Origin: Vallitaleaceae bacterium
GTDB taxonomy: Bacteria > Bacillota > Clostridia > Lachnospirales > Vallitaleaceae
DNA length: 9,021 bases
Reading direction: 5' to 3'
Assembly: GCA_027858555.1 (NCBI GenBank)
Contig: JAQICP010000444.1
Span: forward strand, 1 to 9,021
Part shown: positions 1 through 6,415 of the stretch, piece by piece
Position numbering within the stretch: the first letter of the stretch is position 1
Layout: each line of letters starts with the position of its first letter
Position numbers and translations under genes: made by a program
Notes under the pieces: generated by a model
What the model was told of the DNA's origin: nothing
Database searches by the model: none
The model's input: only the letters and a program-made list of their open reading frames with translations

Positions 1-30
1 ATTATTGGTAATCTCACATGTGTTTTTCAT
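1..30 (-). CDS. 5' end of an unidentified tad-locus gene (partial)
   Basis: Only the first ten codons are present (M K N T C E I T N N), so the product cannot be identified from sequence. The start is well supported. ATG at 30-28 shares one base with the TGA stop of the pilin gene, and AGAAGG at 45-40 gives a Shine-Dalgarno site nine bases upstream. This arrangement suggests translation coupled to the pilin. In clostridial tad loci the gene after the Flp1-like pilin is often a TadE-type pseudopilin or another small membrane protein. That identity is inference from position only. Confidence 0.6.
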   Translation of the reverse strand, partial: MKNTCEITNN

Positions 31-218
31 CAGCTAATACCTTCTATTTGTGTAGTGATTTTATCAATTATTGTATGAAGTGCAGCTGTAATCTCTGTTT
101 GGAACAATAAAGCCAATACAATTAGTATGACGATTATGATTGCTATCTCAACGACACCAGATCCTTTTTCATTATTAATATATTGTTTTACCCTATATAT
201 TAAACTGTTTAGTAACAT
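30..218 (-). CDS. Flp1-like type IVb prepilin
   Basis: A 62-residue protein with the layout of a Tad/Flp prepilin. It has a basic leader of about 19 residues ending in E-K-G. The processing signature follows: Gly19 at -1, Ser20 at +1 and Glu24 at +5. A hydrophobic stretch from about residue 25 to 40 would form the pilin helix and membrane anchor, followed by a short amphipathic tail. The size and the Gly/Glu(+5) pattern match the Flp and Flp1-like families. After cleavage by a prepilin peptidase (not in this window) the mature chain would be about 43 residues and would polymerise on the TadA/B/C machine. The ATG is supported by AGGAGA at 229-224, six bases upstream. It is probably the major pilin, although a second pilin gene outside the window cannot be excluded. 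Confidence 0.85.
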   Translation of the reverse strand: MLLNSLIYRVKQYINNEKGSGVVEIAIIIVILIVLALLFQTEITAALHTIIDKITTQIEGIS

Positions 219-354
219 AATACTCTCCTATAATCTAATTGTCCTATTTCGGGTAATAGATTATATTTTCCTTTCATCTTTTTATTTTTGGAAGCTCTTT
301 TTATCTTTGTTATACTAGTTGTATGCCTTAATTAACTAGCCTATATACTATTAG
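219..354 (-). promoter_or_regulatory. Gap before pilin gene, with weak promoter and stem candidates
   Basis: This 136-base stretch is the only long gap inside the tad genes and has no supportable ORF. It holds a consensus TATAAT (minus strand, 265-260) without a good -35 box 17 bases upstream. A TATAAC also occurs further upstream, near 315. A 6-bp inverted repeat (315-320 with 334-339, 13-base loop) follows the tadC-like stop, but no T-run follows it on the minus strand, so it is a poor intrinsic terminator. It may be a processing or attenuation element, or a separate pilin promoter. Making more pilin than machine parts would be a sensible reason for such a gap. This is inference. Confidence 0.3.
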
Positions 355-1800
355 TTATATCCGCAGTGACAATACAGCTGGTGTTAATAGCATAATCAAT
401 ATAGCTACCAGCATCAATGCCATGGGAATGACCATTCTGGTACTAGCCTTCTCCCCTTTTGTTTTTGCTATAACTTCTCGTTGTTGCCATGCTTGATAAC
501 TTAAATCCATTAATGCTATTGAAAGCATTCGGTTACCCTTCTTGATGTTTTGTGTGACAATCGTAATGAATCGAAATACCTCTTTTAGGCCGATGCGCTT
601 AGAAAACAGCTCGTAAGCTACAAGTTCAGATGTGCCTCTTGCCATGTCATTAAGAGTGATAATCATTTCTTCATAGAGTTCGTATTTTATCGAAGAAGTA
701 TTCTTTAGTCGAATATAATCTTCTATGATTTTATTCCAAGCCCCGTGGAAAGTCATTCCAGCTTGAATTAAAAGAGCAATCTTGTTTATCAAATAAGGTA
801 ACCGAATTAACATATGATCTTTTCTTTCAGTGATTTTTTCATCTAATGATTTAGCTTTTAAAAAGTAAAAAAGTACAGAGAGAATAATCCCTATTACAAA
901 CATTTTAGCTTCAGTCAAAAATGCTTTCTTTTCATACCACTTAACGGCATAACCATCTATCTCACTTGGTAATATTAACTGTGTACTATCGGATTGATAA
1001 TCGATAGCATCCATAAGTGCCGCTTCAAGTACTTCTTCACTGGCACTTAGTGGTAATTGGTAGAGTACTAATTCATACTTCTTGGTAATCGTAATGTTTT
1101 GAAAATGAAAGGTAGCAAATAGATTCACTGACTCGCTTTCTGCGATATTGGCATATCTAAGCTGTCCGTTATTCAGCAGATAATTCGTATCACTACTTAG
1201 CCAATCAATACTTACTTGTTTATATGTAACTGGACAATTAAGCTTACTGTACGTATGATGCACCCCATATTCATCCTGTGAAAGGTTCAACGCCACCACT
1301 TCAATTACCTCATGGATATAATCTAAAGCTTCACTTGACGTGGCCTTCATGGCAGGTACCTTTATACTTAATTCACCCGTTGCACTTAAGCCCTTGTCGC
1401 TAATGACGTATTCATAATAGGAATAATGTGCGCCACCCTCAAATTCATTTTTAAGCAGCTCATTCTCTGCTATGTTGCTTTTTAGAGCTATTACCAATGA
1501 TAGTGTCGTAAAAACTAACAGTATAACAAAAGCTAATGTGAGTCTTTCAGCTATAAATAATCGATACCGCTCAGTAAAGGCATATTGACCATACATCTGG
1601 TGAATGCTATTACGGTTCTTCTTAAAAGTAATAAAACGACTTAACTGGTCAAAACAAAATAATCCTATAAAAAGAAACCTGCTTAGAGTATACTCACTTA
1701 GCTCAAAATCAAAGGTTGTATGACCATACTGCCGTTTACTTATAATCAAAATAATTACCAAACCAATTAGAGTACAACCTACCAAAATATTGAGGGCCAT
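355..1800 (-). CDS. tadC: TadC-like type II secretion F-domain protein with large extracytoplasmic insert
   Basis: Inner-membrane platform protein of the Tad machine. I chose the ATG at 1800 (481 residues), which lies one base after the tadB stop and has GAGGTG just upstream. A TTG at 1833 would add 11 residues inside tadB and has no comparable support. A membrane segment lies at about residues 4-20 and another at about 86-106. A soluble region of about 190 residues (107-298) follows, then membrane segments at about 299-315 and 456-476. The T2SSF-like helical domain (about 331-455) holds the typical run of leucine-rich helices, G-M-T-x-x-G-A-W near 348-355 and a late Q-N-I-x-K-G near 417-422. 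Typical TadC proteins are near 300 residues, so the insert accounts for the extra length. Residues 186-248 look like a degenerate bacterial Ig-like module (W200, S202, S203, N211-G212, then an A-T-F strand). A clostridial subfamily with this layout exists as I recall it, so the insert is probably lineage-specific, not a recent fusion. Confidence 0.82.
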   Translation of the reverse strand: MALNILVGCTLIGLVIILIISKRQYGHTTFDFELSEYTLSRFLFIGLFCFDQLSRFITFKKNRNSIHQMYGQYAFTERYRLFIAERLTLAFVILLVFTTLSLVIALKSNIAENELLKNEFEGGAHYSYYEYVISDKGLSATGELSIKVPAMKATSSEALDYIHEVIEVVALNLSQDEYGVHHTYSKLNCPVTYKQVSIDWLSSDTNYLLNNGQLRYANIAESESVNLFATFHFQNITITKKYELVLYQLPLSASEEVLEAALMDAIDYQSDSTQLILPSEIDGYAVKWYEKKAFLTEAKMFVIGIILSVLFYFLKAKSLDEKITERKDHMLIRLPYLINKIALLIQAGMTFHGAWNKIIEDYIRLKNTSSIKYELYEEMIITLNDMARGTSELVAYELFSKRIGLKEVFRFITIVTQNIKKGNRMLSIALMDLSYQAWQQREVIAKTKGEKASTRMVIPMALMLVAILIMLLTPAVLSLRI

Positions 1801-1801
1801 A

Positions 1802-2527
1802 TTACACCTCAATGGATACGATCTTATATCCAATATAATAACTAATCATATAAAGCAGCAAAGAAATTGTCATCACGCATCTTCCAGCCAAAGTAGTATA
1901 CATAACATCCATAATATTAGTAGCACTTACTTTGAGATAGCAGACTAAGACTGGCATGATTAGCATCATGATATGTTGTTCATATTTCTTTTGGGTTACC
2001 AGTAATTTGATACCATCCAGGATTTCCAATTTGTCATGTATGACATTACTTGTACTTCGCATAATCTCAATGATATTACCACCAGAGCGTTTTGTTGATA
2101 CAAGAATAACAACAAAGTTCTGAATATCTTCATCTTCAGATTCAATAGCAAAATCCAGTAACGCTTCTTCAATAGGAATATTCATAGATAGTTTAGATAT
2201 GATTCTTTTGAAATGTCGAATGATAAAATCCGTATCTGCATATAATAACCGCAAATCATTAACAGCCATTACAAATGCACTTTCGATGGATTTACCAACT
2301 TGAATAGATGATGATAGTGCGTACAGTCCTTCTTTGAATTGTTTCTTGATTTCTCTTTTATGGGCATTGTAATGATACAACTTCATATACTTAATAAAAA
2401 AAATCCCGAGGACGGATCCAATCATGCTAATTATCAGTTGATCATAAAATAGGTATAGTATCAAAAAGACACCACTTATTCCTATTAGTGCATATTTTAT
2501 GTAATCCATTCTGCAAAATTGATACAT
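1802..2527 (-). CDS. tadB: TadB-like type II secretion F-domain protein
   Basis: Inner-membrane platform protein expected to pair with the TadC-like protein and to contact the TadA ATPase. The ATG at 2527 gives 241 residues. It sits one base after the tadA stop and has AAAGGGG five bases upstream. A GTG at 2542 would add only five residues. Two hydrophobic segments lie at about residues 12-28 and 30-46. The cytoplasmic T2SSF helices follow at about 62-180, including Q-F-K-E-G-L near 63-68, S-S-S-I-Q-V-G-K-S near 72-80, and a K-R-S-G-G-N-I motif near 146-152 that is typical of the family. Two more membrane segments are at about 187-200 and 213-233. Order and family agree with tadA-tadB-tadC loci. 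Separation of TadB from TadC rests on position and on the absence of an insert. Confidence 0.88.
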   Translation of the reverse strand: MYQFCRMDYIKYALIGISGVFLILYLFYDQLIISMIGSVLGIFFIKYMKLYHYNAHKREIKKQFKEGLYALSSSIQVGKSIESAFVMAVNDLRLLYADTDFIIRHFKRIISKLSMNIPIEEALLDFAIESEDEDIQNFVVILVSTKRSGGNIIEIMRSTSNVIHDKLEILDGIKLLVTQKKYEQHIMMLIMPVLVCYLKVSATNIMDVMYTTLAGRCVMTISLLLYMISYYIGYKIVSIEV

Positions 2528-2528
2528 G

Positions 2529-3764
2529 TTAACCCCTTTCACTACCCCACAGAATTAGCTTTTCAGTATGCTGCAATTGCCCTACTTGTAGAAATCCTGC
2601 TGACCTATCTTCCGTCAAATCATGTTCTGTTAATTGATTCATATCATGCCTGTATTCATATATCGGGTTTAATTCAATGGCCTCTTCAGTAATACTTATG
2701 ACTTCAGAGATCTGTAGTATTTTACGTTCATAATTCTTGGTTCTTCCGACAAATATAAACAAGTCAATTGCCGAAGCAATCTGATTACGAACGGCTTTCA
2801 TGGGCATGTCCTCATGCAGTAATACCATGGTTTCCAACCTGGCAATCATATCTTTCACACTATTGGCATGTCCCGTCGATAATGAGCCATCATGGCCTGT
2901 ATTCATAGCTTGTAACATATCTATAGCTTCATGCCCTCTCACTTCTCCTACGATAATACGGTCAGGTCTCATCCTGAGTGATGTCTTTATTAGGTCTCTG
3001 ATAGTAATCGCCCCAATACCTTCCATATTATGATTTCTTGCTTCAAGTCTGACAATATGGTCTACCTTTTTAAGTTGTAATTCTGCTGAATCTTCTATGG
3101 TTATGATTCTCTCATGAGCCAATATATAATTAGATAATATATTCAGCAAAGTTGTCTTTCCAGAACCAGTACCACCACAGATGAATATGTTGTATTTGGC
3201 TTCTACTACTGATTTTAAAAATGCTGCCATTTCAGAAGTTGCGCTGCCCCACGATACTAAATCTGCCATAGTAATCATACCTTTAGCAAATTTACGAATT
3301 GTCAGAATGGGTCCATTAAGTGCAATTGGGGGTAATACCACATTCACTCGTGAACCATCTTCTAACCTGGCATCGCATATAGGTGATGCTTCATTGACTA
3401 ATCTGTTAATACCGCTTACTATTTTTTGAATCATATCTTCTAGTTTTTCTTTAGTCTCAAATGACAAGTTTGTTTTAATCAACTGCCCACTCTGTTCTAC
3501 GTATATAGCGTCAAACCCGTTCACCATGATCTCTGTTACCGCCTGGTCATCCAGTAATGGTTGTAAGATTGCCATGCCTCTAAGTTCATTGTATATATCC
3601 TTAGAAATCTGGATCTTATCATCAATTGATAGGGCATATTCCTGACCGTTCAAACGGACCAGCTCATCGACCATCTCCATTATTTCATTATTGGATAGCC
3701 GATAAGCTTCTTCAATCTGACCATGTATATCTGTTTTAATCTGATTGATTAACTCTGTTTTCAT
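2529..3764 (-). CDS. tadA: TadA/CpaF family pilus assembly ATPase
   Basis: Hexameric secretion ATPase that powers Tad pilus assembly from the cytoplasmic side of the membrane. The 411-residue protein has the full set of type II/IV secretion ATPase motifs. Walker A is G-G-T-G-S-G-K-T-T at 197-205. The Asp box is I-T-I-E-D near 221-225. Walker B is I-I-V-G-E-V-R-G near 270-277, with Glu274 as the catalytic candidate. The His box spans 289-302 with His291 and His299. The CpaF-specific N-terminal part includes M-V-N-G near 80-83 and D-G-S-R-V near 136-140. The ATG at 3764 overlaps the upstream stop by four bases, and GAGG lies seven bases before it, so translation is probably coupled to the TadZ-like gene. 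The last 50 or so residues are acidic and less conserved. All motifs appear intact. Confidence 0.95.
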   Translation of the reverse strand: MKTELINQIKTDIHGQIEEAYRLSNNEIMEMVDELVRLNGQEYALSIDDKIQISKDIYNELRGMAILQPLLDDQAVTEIMVNGFDAIYVEQSGQLIKTNLSFETKEKLEDMIQKIVSGINRLVNEASPICDARLEDGSRVNVVLPPIALNGPILTIRKFAKGMITMADLVSWGSATSEMAAFLKSVVEAKYNIFICGGTGSGKTTLLNILSNYILAHERIITIEDSAELQLKKVDHIVRLEARNHNMEGIGAITIRDLIKTSLRMRPDRIIVGEVRGHEAIDMLQAMNTGHDGSLSTGHANSVKDMIARLETMVLLHEDMPMKAVRNQIASAIDLFIFVGRTKNYERKILQISEVISITEEAIELNPIYEYRHDMNQLTEHDLTEDRSAGFLQVGQLQHTEKLILWGSERG

Positions 3765-4816
3765 AATACTACCTCATTAATCAGAGTCTGCACCAACTTC
3801 ACATATGATGTATCTTCTATTACATTGTTATTATTGTAAGGGAAACTAAATTGAATTGTCTGTTCCAGATTTGTTTTAGAATTGTAAGCTGAAATGTGTT
3901 CAAGATGAACGATTTTAATACTGACTATATTGGTCATCTTTTTAATTTCAGGTTGTATAGAAAAGTGCTTCATCCGCTGTTCAATATGTTCTTCATTAGA
4001 TGAAACAAGAAGGTTATGATGGCATTTCTTCATAATCGTCATGTTGTGCTTACTACAATTGTTGTCCAAATCTACTATGATAACATCATACGATAAATAC
4101 TTGATCAAATAGTCCAATAAGTCATTCAACTCATCTTCAGATAGGTCCCACAGATGATTACCATATAAACAGGCAGGTATATAATCTAGAAATCCAGATA
4201 TATCACTGCTTTTAATCGCTTCAAGCATCAAGCCAACTTTGGTCGGATCTTTCTTCATATAATAGATAATGTCCGATAAAGTGTTTTTCCCATTAAGTAC
4301 CACACAATCAGGTGGATTGGACAATATATCAAAAGAGATATATAAGACGCGCTTTTCAAACGCTAGAATGTGTTTTGCAATAGAATGTCCAAGTGGGTCA
4401 CAAGAATTTTGAAACTGGGTAATACTAATAACTGGTGTGCTATCTTTTACTATTTTAGGTATTTCTTTGGGTGAAATTTCTGCATACTTTTTGCTAATTG
4501 AATTAGCAATTGATCCTCCTTTTTCGTATTTACTAATCAGGTGATATTGATTCAACTGACTATCAACCAGCTCATCTACCAAAATCATGAATGGTTGATT
4601 CTTTATCGGTGAATCTGACTTTAATAAATCTTTGAAAACTTGGAAGTCCATGATTATCATTGTACCCGGATTGTCTTGAATAAAAGATGCTATCTCAGAT
4701 AATTCCGAGAAACGATGAATTAGAAATGTAACCTGTTCATAGGTTATAAGAAACTTGGTTAAAGCCCCAAGATATGCTTCATTATAATCAGCAATGGCTA
4801 ATTCAATGGTAAGCAT
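3761..4816 (-). CDS. tadZ: TadZ/CpaE-like protein with receiver-like N-terminus and degenerate P-loop
   Basis: A 351-residue protein in the usual TadZ/CpaE place, directly before tadA. TadZ proteins are MinD/ParA-type proteins thought to position the Tad machine at the cell envelope. Residues 1 to about 110 look like a response-regulator receiver fold: Asp10 after strand 1, Asp57 in I-I-M-D, a fourth strand at M-I-L-V-D, and K-Y near 96-97. Residues from about 127 on follow the MinD-like layout. However, the segment that should be Walker A (about 130-147, I-S-I-T-Q-F-Q-N-S-C-D-P-L-G-H-S) has no lysine and lacks the G-K-T core. The expected Walker B strand, D-V-I-I-V-D-L-D, is at 244-251. The domain around D-Y-I-P (211-214) and L-S-E-D-E-L resembles clostridial TadZ relatives. 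There is no in-frame alternative start upstream before a stop codon. The ribosome site (AAAGGGGG at 4835-4828) is 11 bases from the ATG, which is rather far. Identification relies partly on context. Confidence 0.75.
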   Translation of the reverse strand: MLTIELAIADYNEAYLGALTKFLITYEQVTFLIHRFSELSEIASFIQDNPGTMIIMDFQVFKDLLKSDSPIKNQPFMILVDELVDSQLNQYHLISKYEKGGSIANSISKKYAEISPKEIPKIVKDSTPVISITQFQNSCDPLGHSIAKHILAFEKRVLYISFDILSNPPDCVVLNGKNTLSDIIYYMKKDPTKVGLMLEAIKSSDISGFLDYIPACLYGNHLWDLSEDELNDLLDYLIKYLSYDVIIVDLDNNCSKHNMTIMKKCHHNLLVSSNEEHIEQRMKHFSIQPEIKKMTNIVSIKIVHLEHISAYNSKTNLEQTIQFSFPYNNNNVIEDTSYVKLVQTLINEVVL

Positions 4817-4860
4817 ATGTGTTAATGCCCCCTTTCTTCTCTTAACTGCTTTATGAAGAA

Positions 4861-4889
4861 ATTATACTTTTTTAATTATGAAAAGTCTA
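4861..4889 (-). promoter_or_regulatory. Predicted sigma-A promoter of the tad operon
   Basis: On the minus strand, TAGACT (4889-4884, four of six matches to TTGACA) is followed by exactly 17 bases and then a perfect TATAAT (4866-4861). Transcription would start near 4854, leaving a leader of about 38 bases before the tadZ-like ATG, too short for a riboswitch. It lies between the dnaB terminator and the first tad gene, which is where an independent operon promoter belongs. Confidence 0.72.
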
Positions 4890-4900
4890 TAGAGATGGGT

Positions 4901-4927
4901 TAACTTATAGTTTACTATACTAACTTA
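4901..4927 (-). repeat. Direct repeat pair and inverted repeat upstream of tad promoter
   Basis: TAACTTA (plus strand) occurs at 4901-4907 and again at 4921-4927, exactly 20 bp apart, about two helical turns. Between them lies TATAGT-TT-ACTATA (4906-4919), a perfect 6-bp inverted repeat with a 2-bp centre. Relative to the predicted start near 4854 the array covers about -47 to -73, where activators usually bind. The base composition is AT-rich, so chance cannot be excluded. Confidence 0.4.
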
Positions 4928-4940
4928 ATCATATTACCTG

Positions 4941-4979
4941 ACAATAAAATACAGAACTGGAAACTTCTCCCAGTTCTGT
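4941..4979 (-). terminator. Intrinsic terminator of the gdpP-rplI-dnaB block
   Basis: Plus-strand arms 4951-4960 (ACAGAACTGG) and 4970-4979 (CCAGTTCTGT) pair perfectly over ten base pairs around a nine-base loop. On the minus strand the stem is followed by ATTTTATTGT, a T-rich tail, giving rho-independent termination of leftward transcription. It lies about 65 bases beyond the dnaB stop and upstream of the tad promoter. The plus-strand side lacks a T-run, so it should act in one direction. Confidence 0.85.
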
Positions 4980-5020
4980 CAATTCACATTTTGCACTTTA
5001 TATCTAATGTTAAAACCAAT

Positions 5021-5040
5021 CAGATTATTATCTGATAATC
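5021..5040. repeat. Overlapping small inverted repeats just after dnaB
   Basis: Two overlapping stems are possible a few bases beyond the dnaB stop. CAGAT pairs with ATCTG (5021-5025 with 5030-5034), and GATTAT pairs with ATAATC (5023-5028 with 5035-5040). They cannot form together. There is no T-run, so this is not a terminator. It could protect the 3' end of the mRNA or be chance in AT-rich DNA. Confidence 0.25.
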
Positions 5041-5044
5041 TTCC

Positions 5045-6385
5045 TTAATGCGCCACATGACTCATATCGGAATTAGCAAACTTCACAAATTGGCCCATCC
5101 ACCTGAGATGCACGGTACCCGTTTGACCATTTCTTTGCTTGGCAACGATGACTTCCGCCATATTCTTGAATTCTGAATCTTCGTCATAATAATCATCACG
5201 GTAGAGGAACATTACAATATCTGCATCCTGCTCGATAGCACCTGACTCTCTTAGGTCCGAAAGTATAGGTCTGTGATCTGCCCTTGTTTCACATGCTCGT
5301 GAAAGCTGAGATAAGGCAACTACTGGTGCATTCATTTCTCTCGCCAGTGCTTTGAGCGACCTTGATATCTCGGAGATCTCTTGCTGTCTCGATTCAGATT
5401 TTTTACTGCCACTCATCAATTGTAAGTAATCTATTAAAATAAGGTCTAGACCTTTTTCTAATTTTAATTTACGGCATTTGGCTTTCATTTCAGCTACAGT
5501 AATACCTGGCGTATCATCAATATAGATAGGAGCCCGTTCAATGATACCGGAAGCCTCTATCAAGTTGACCCACTCTTCCTCGTTCAAGTCACCTACACGC
5601 ACCCTTTGTGCATCCACTAAACCTTCAGAACATAACATACGACGTACAAGCTGTTCTTTAGACATCTCCAAACTGAATATGGCCGTTACCTTATCTGACT
5701 TTGTAGATGCAAATTGAGCGATATTAACTGCAAGGGCGGTTTTTCCCATTGAAGGTCTCGCCGCTATAAGTACTAAATCAGAAGGCTGAAGCCCAGCTGT
5801 TATGCCATCAAGGTCACCAAAGCCAGTTGGCACACCCGTTACAGCACCGCCACTTTTTGCTGCAGCTGATATCATATCTAAGGTGGTGCCCAGTAATTCA
5901 TTAACTCTTGCAAACTCACCTGTTTTACGCCCTTGAATAATATTGAATATCTGTTCTTCAGCATCATTAAGCACCTGACTCAGTTCATTAGCGCCATTAT
6001 AGCCATCGTTAATAATACTCTGGCCTGCTTTTATAAGTTCTCGAAGTACCGATTTTTCTTTAACAATCGTTGCATAATGTTCAATGTGCGCAGATGTTGG
6101 TACGGAAATCGCTAGCTTACTTAAATAAGCTATGCCTCCAACTTGCTCTAATTGCCCCGTGTTCTTCAACATATCTTGCAAAGTTACCAGATCTACCGGT
6201 CTCTTATTCTGAAAAAGCTCAAGTATGGCTTCATAGATTAGTTTTAGATCTGGTTGATAAAAATCTTCACTTATTATATTTTCAGTTGCTACACCTATGG
6301 CTTCTTTGTCCATTATCATGGATCCGATAACAGATTGTTCAGCCTCAAGTGAGTTTGGCGGTATTCTTTTAATGCCGTCTTCCAA
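5045..6385 (-). CDS. dnaB: Replicative DNA helicase DnaB
   Basis: Hexameric 5'-3' helicase that unwinds the replication fork and recruits primase (called DnaC in Bacillus subtilis). The 446-residue length is normal for the family. The N-terminal domain begins with the characteristic P-P-N-S-x-E-A-E-Q-S (9-18) and runs to about 105. A linker leads to the RecA-like domain from about 180. Walker A is A-R-P-S-M-G-K-T at 209-216, and the catalytic glutamate is E240 in F-S-L-E-M-S. Walker B is L-I-L-I-D-Y at 315-320. Q360 sits in A-L-S-Q-L-S-R, and K416 and R418 (K-Q-R-N-G) are the arginine-finger region. There is no intein. The start is TTG at 6385: an in-frame TAA lies two codons upstream, GGAG is nine bases before it, and no later start would keep the conserved N-terminus. 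It is 30 bases downstream of rplI and is likely cotranscribed. Confidence 0.97.
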   Translation of the reverse strand: MEDGIKRIPPNSLEAEQSVIGSMIMDKEAIGVATENIISEDFYQPDLKLIYEAILELFQNKRPVDLVTLQDMLKNTGQLEQVGGIAYLSKLAISVPTSAHIEHYATIVKEKSVLRELIKAGQSIINDGYNGANELSQVLNDAEEQIFNIIQGRKTGEFARVNELLGTTLDMISAAAKSGGAVTGVPTGFGDLDGITAGLQPSDLVLIAARPSMGKTALAVNIAQFASTKSDKVTAIFSLEMSKEQLVRRMLCSEGLVDAQRVRVGDLNEEEWVNLIEASGIIERAPIYIDDTPGITVAEMKAKCRKLKLEKGLDLILIDYLQLMSGSKKSESRQQEISEISRSLKALAREMNAPVVALSQLSRACETRADHRPILSDLRESGAIEQDADIVMFLYRDDYYDEDSEFKNMAEVIVAKQRNGQTGTVHLRWMGQFVKFANSDMSHVAH

Positions 6386-6392
6386 ATTTTAT

Positions 6393-6398
6393 CACTCC
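6393..6398 (-). promoter_or_regulatory. Ribosome binding site that fixes the TTG start of dnaB
   Basis: GGAGTG on the minus strand ends eight to nine bases before the TTG codon at 6385-6383. Together with the in-frame TAA just upstream of that TTG, it makes TTG the only reasonable initiation codon for DnaB here. Confidence 0.7.
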
Positions 6399-6415
6399 AA
6401 TATTATATTCTTAAA

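Noticed and set aside
127..318. Plus-strand ORF of 63 codons over the pilin
   Set aside because: It is antisense to the pilin gene, is mostly hydrophobic because of AT-rich composition, and matches no family.
315..339. Inverted repeat after the tadC-like gene as an intrinsic terminator
   Set aside because: The stem is only six AT-rich pairs with a 13-base loop and no T-run on the minus strand.
1801..1833. TTG start extending the TadC-like protein by 11 residues
   Set aside because: It overlaps tadB by 32 bases and lacks a ribosome site, while the ATG at 1800 has GAGGTG and begins the hydrophobic N-terminus.
2800..3429. Two plus-strand ORFs inside tadA
   Set aside because: Both lie antisense to conserved TadA motifs, have no ribosome site of note and show no domain pattern.
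355..3764. Competence pseudopilus or classical type II secretion locus instead of Tad
   Set aside because: The ATPase is of the CpaF type, there are two short F-domain proteins in tandem, the pilin is a 62-residue Flp type, and a TadZ-like gene comes first. These are Tad features.
4817..4860. Cyclic-di-GMP or other riboswitch in the tad leader
   Set aside because: The predicted leader is about 38 bases and shows no conserved riboswitch core.
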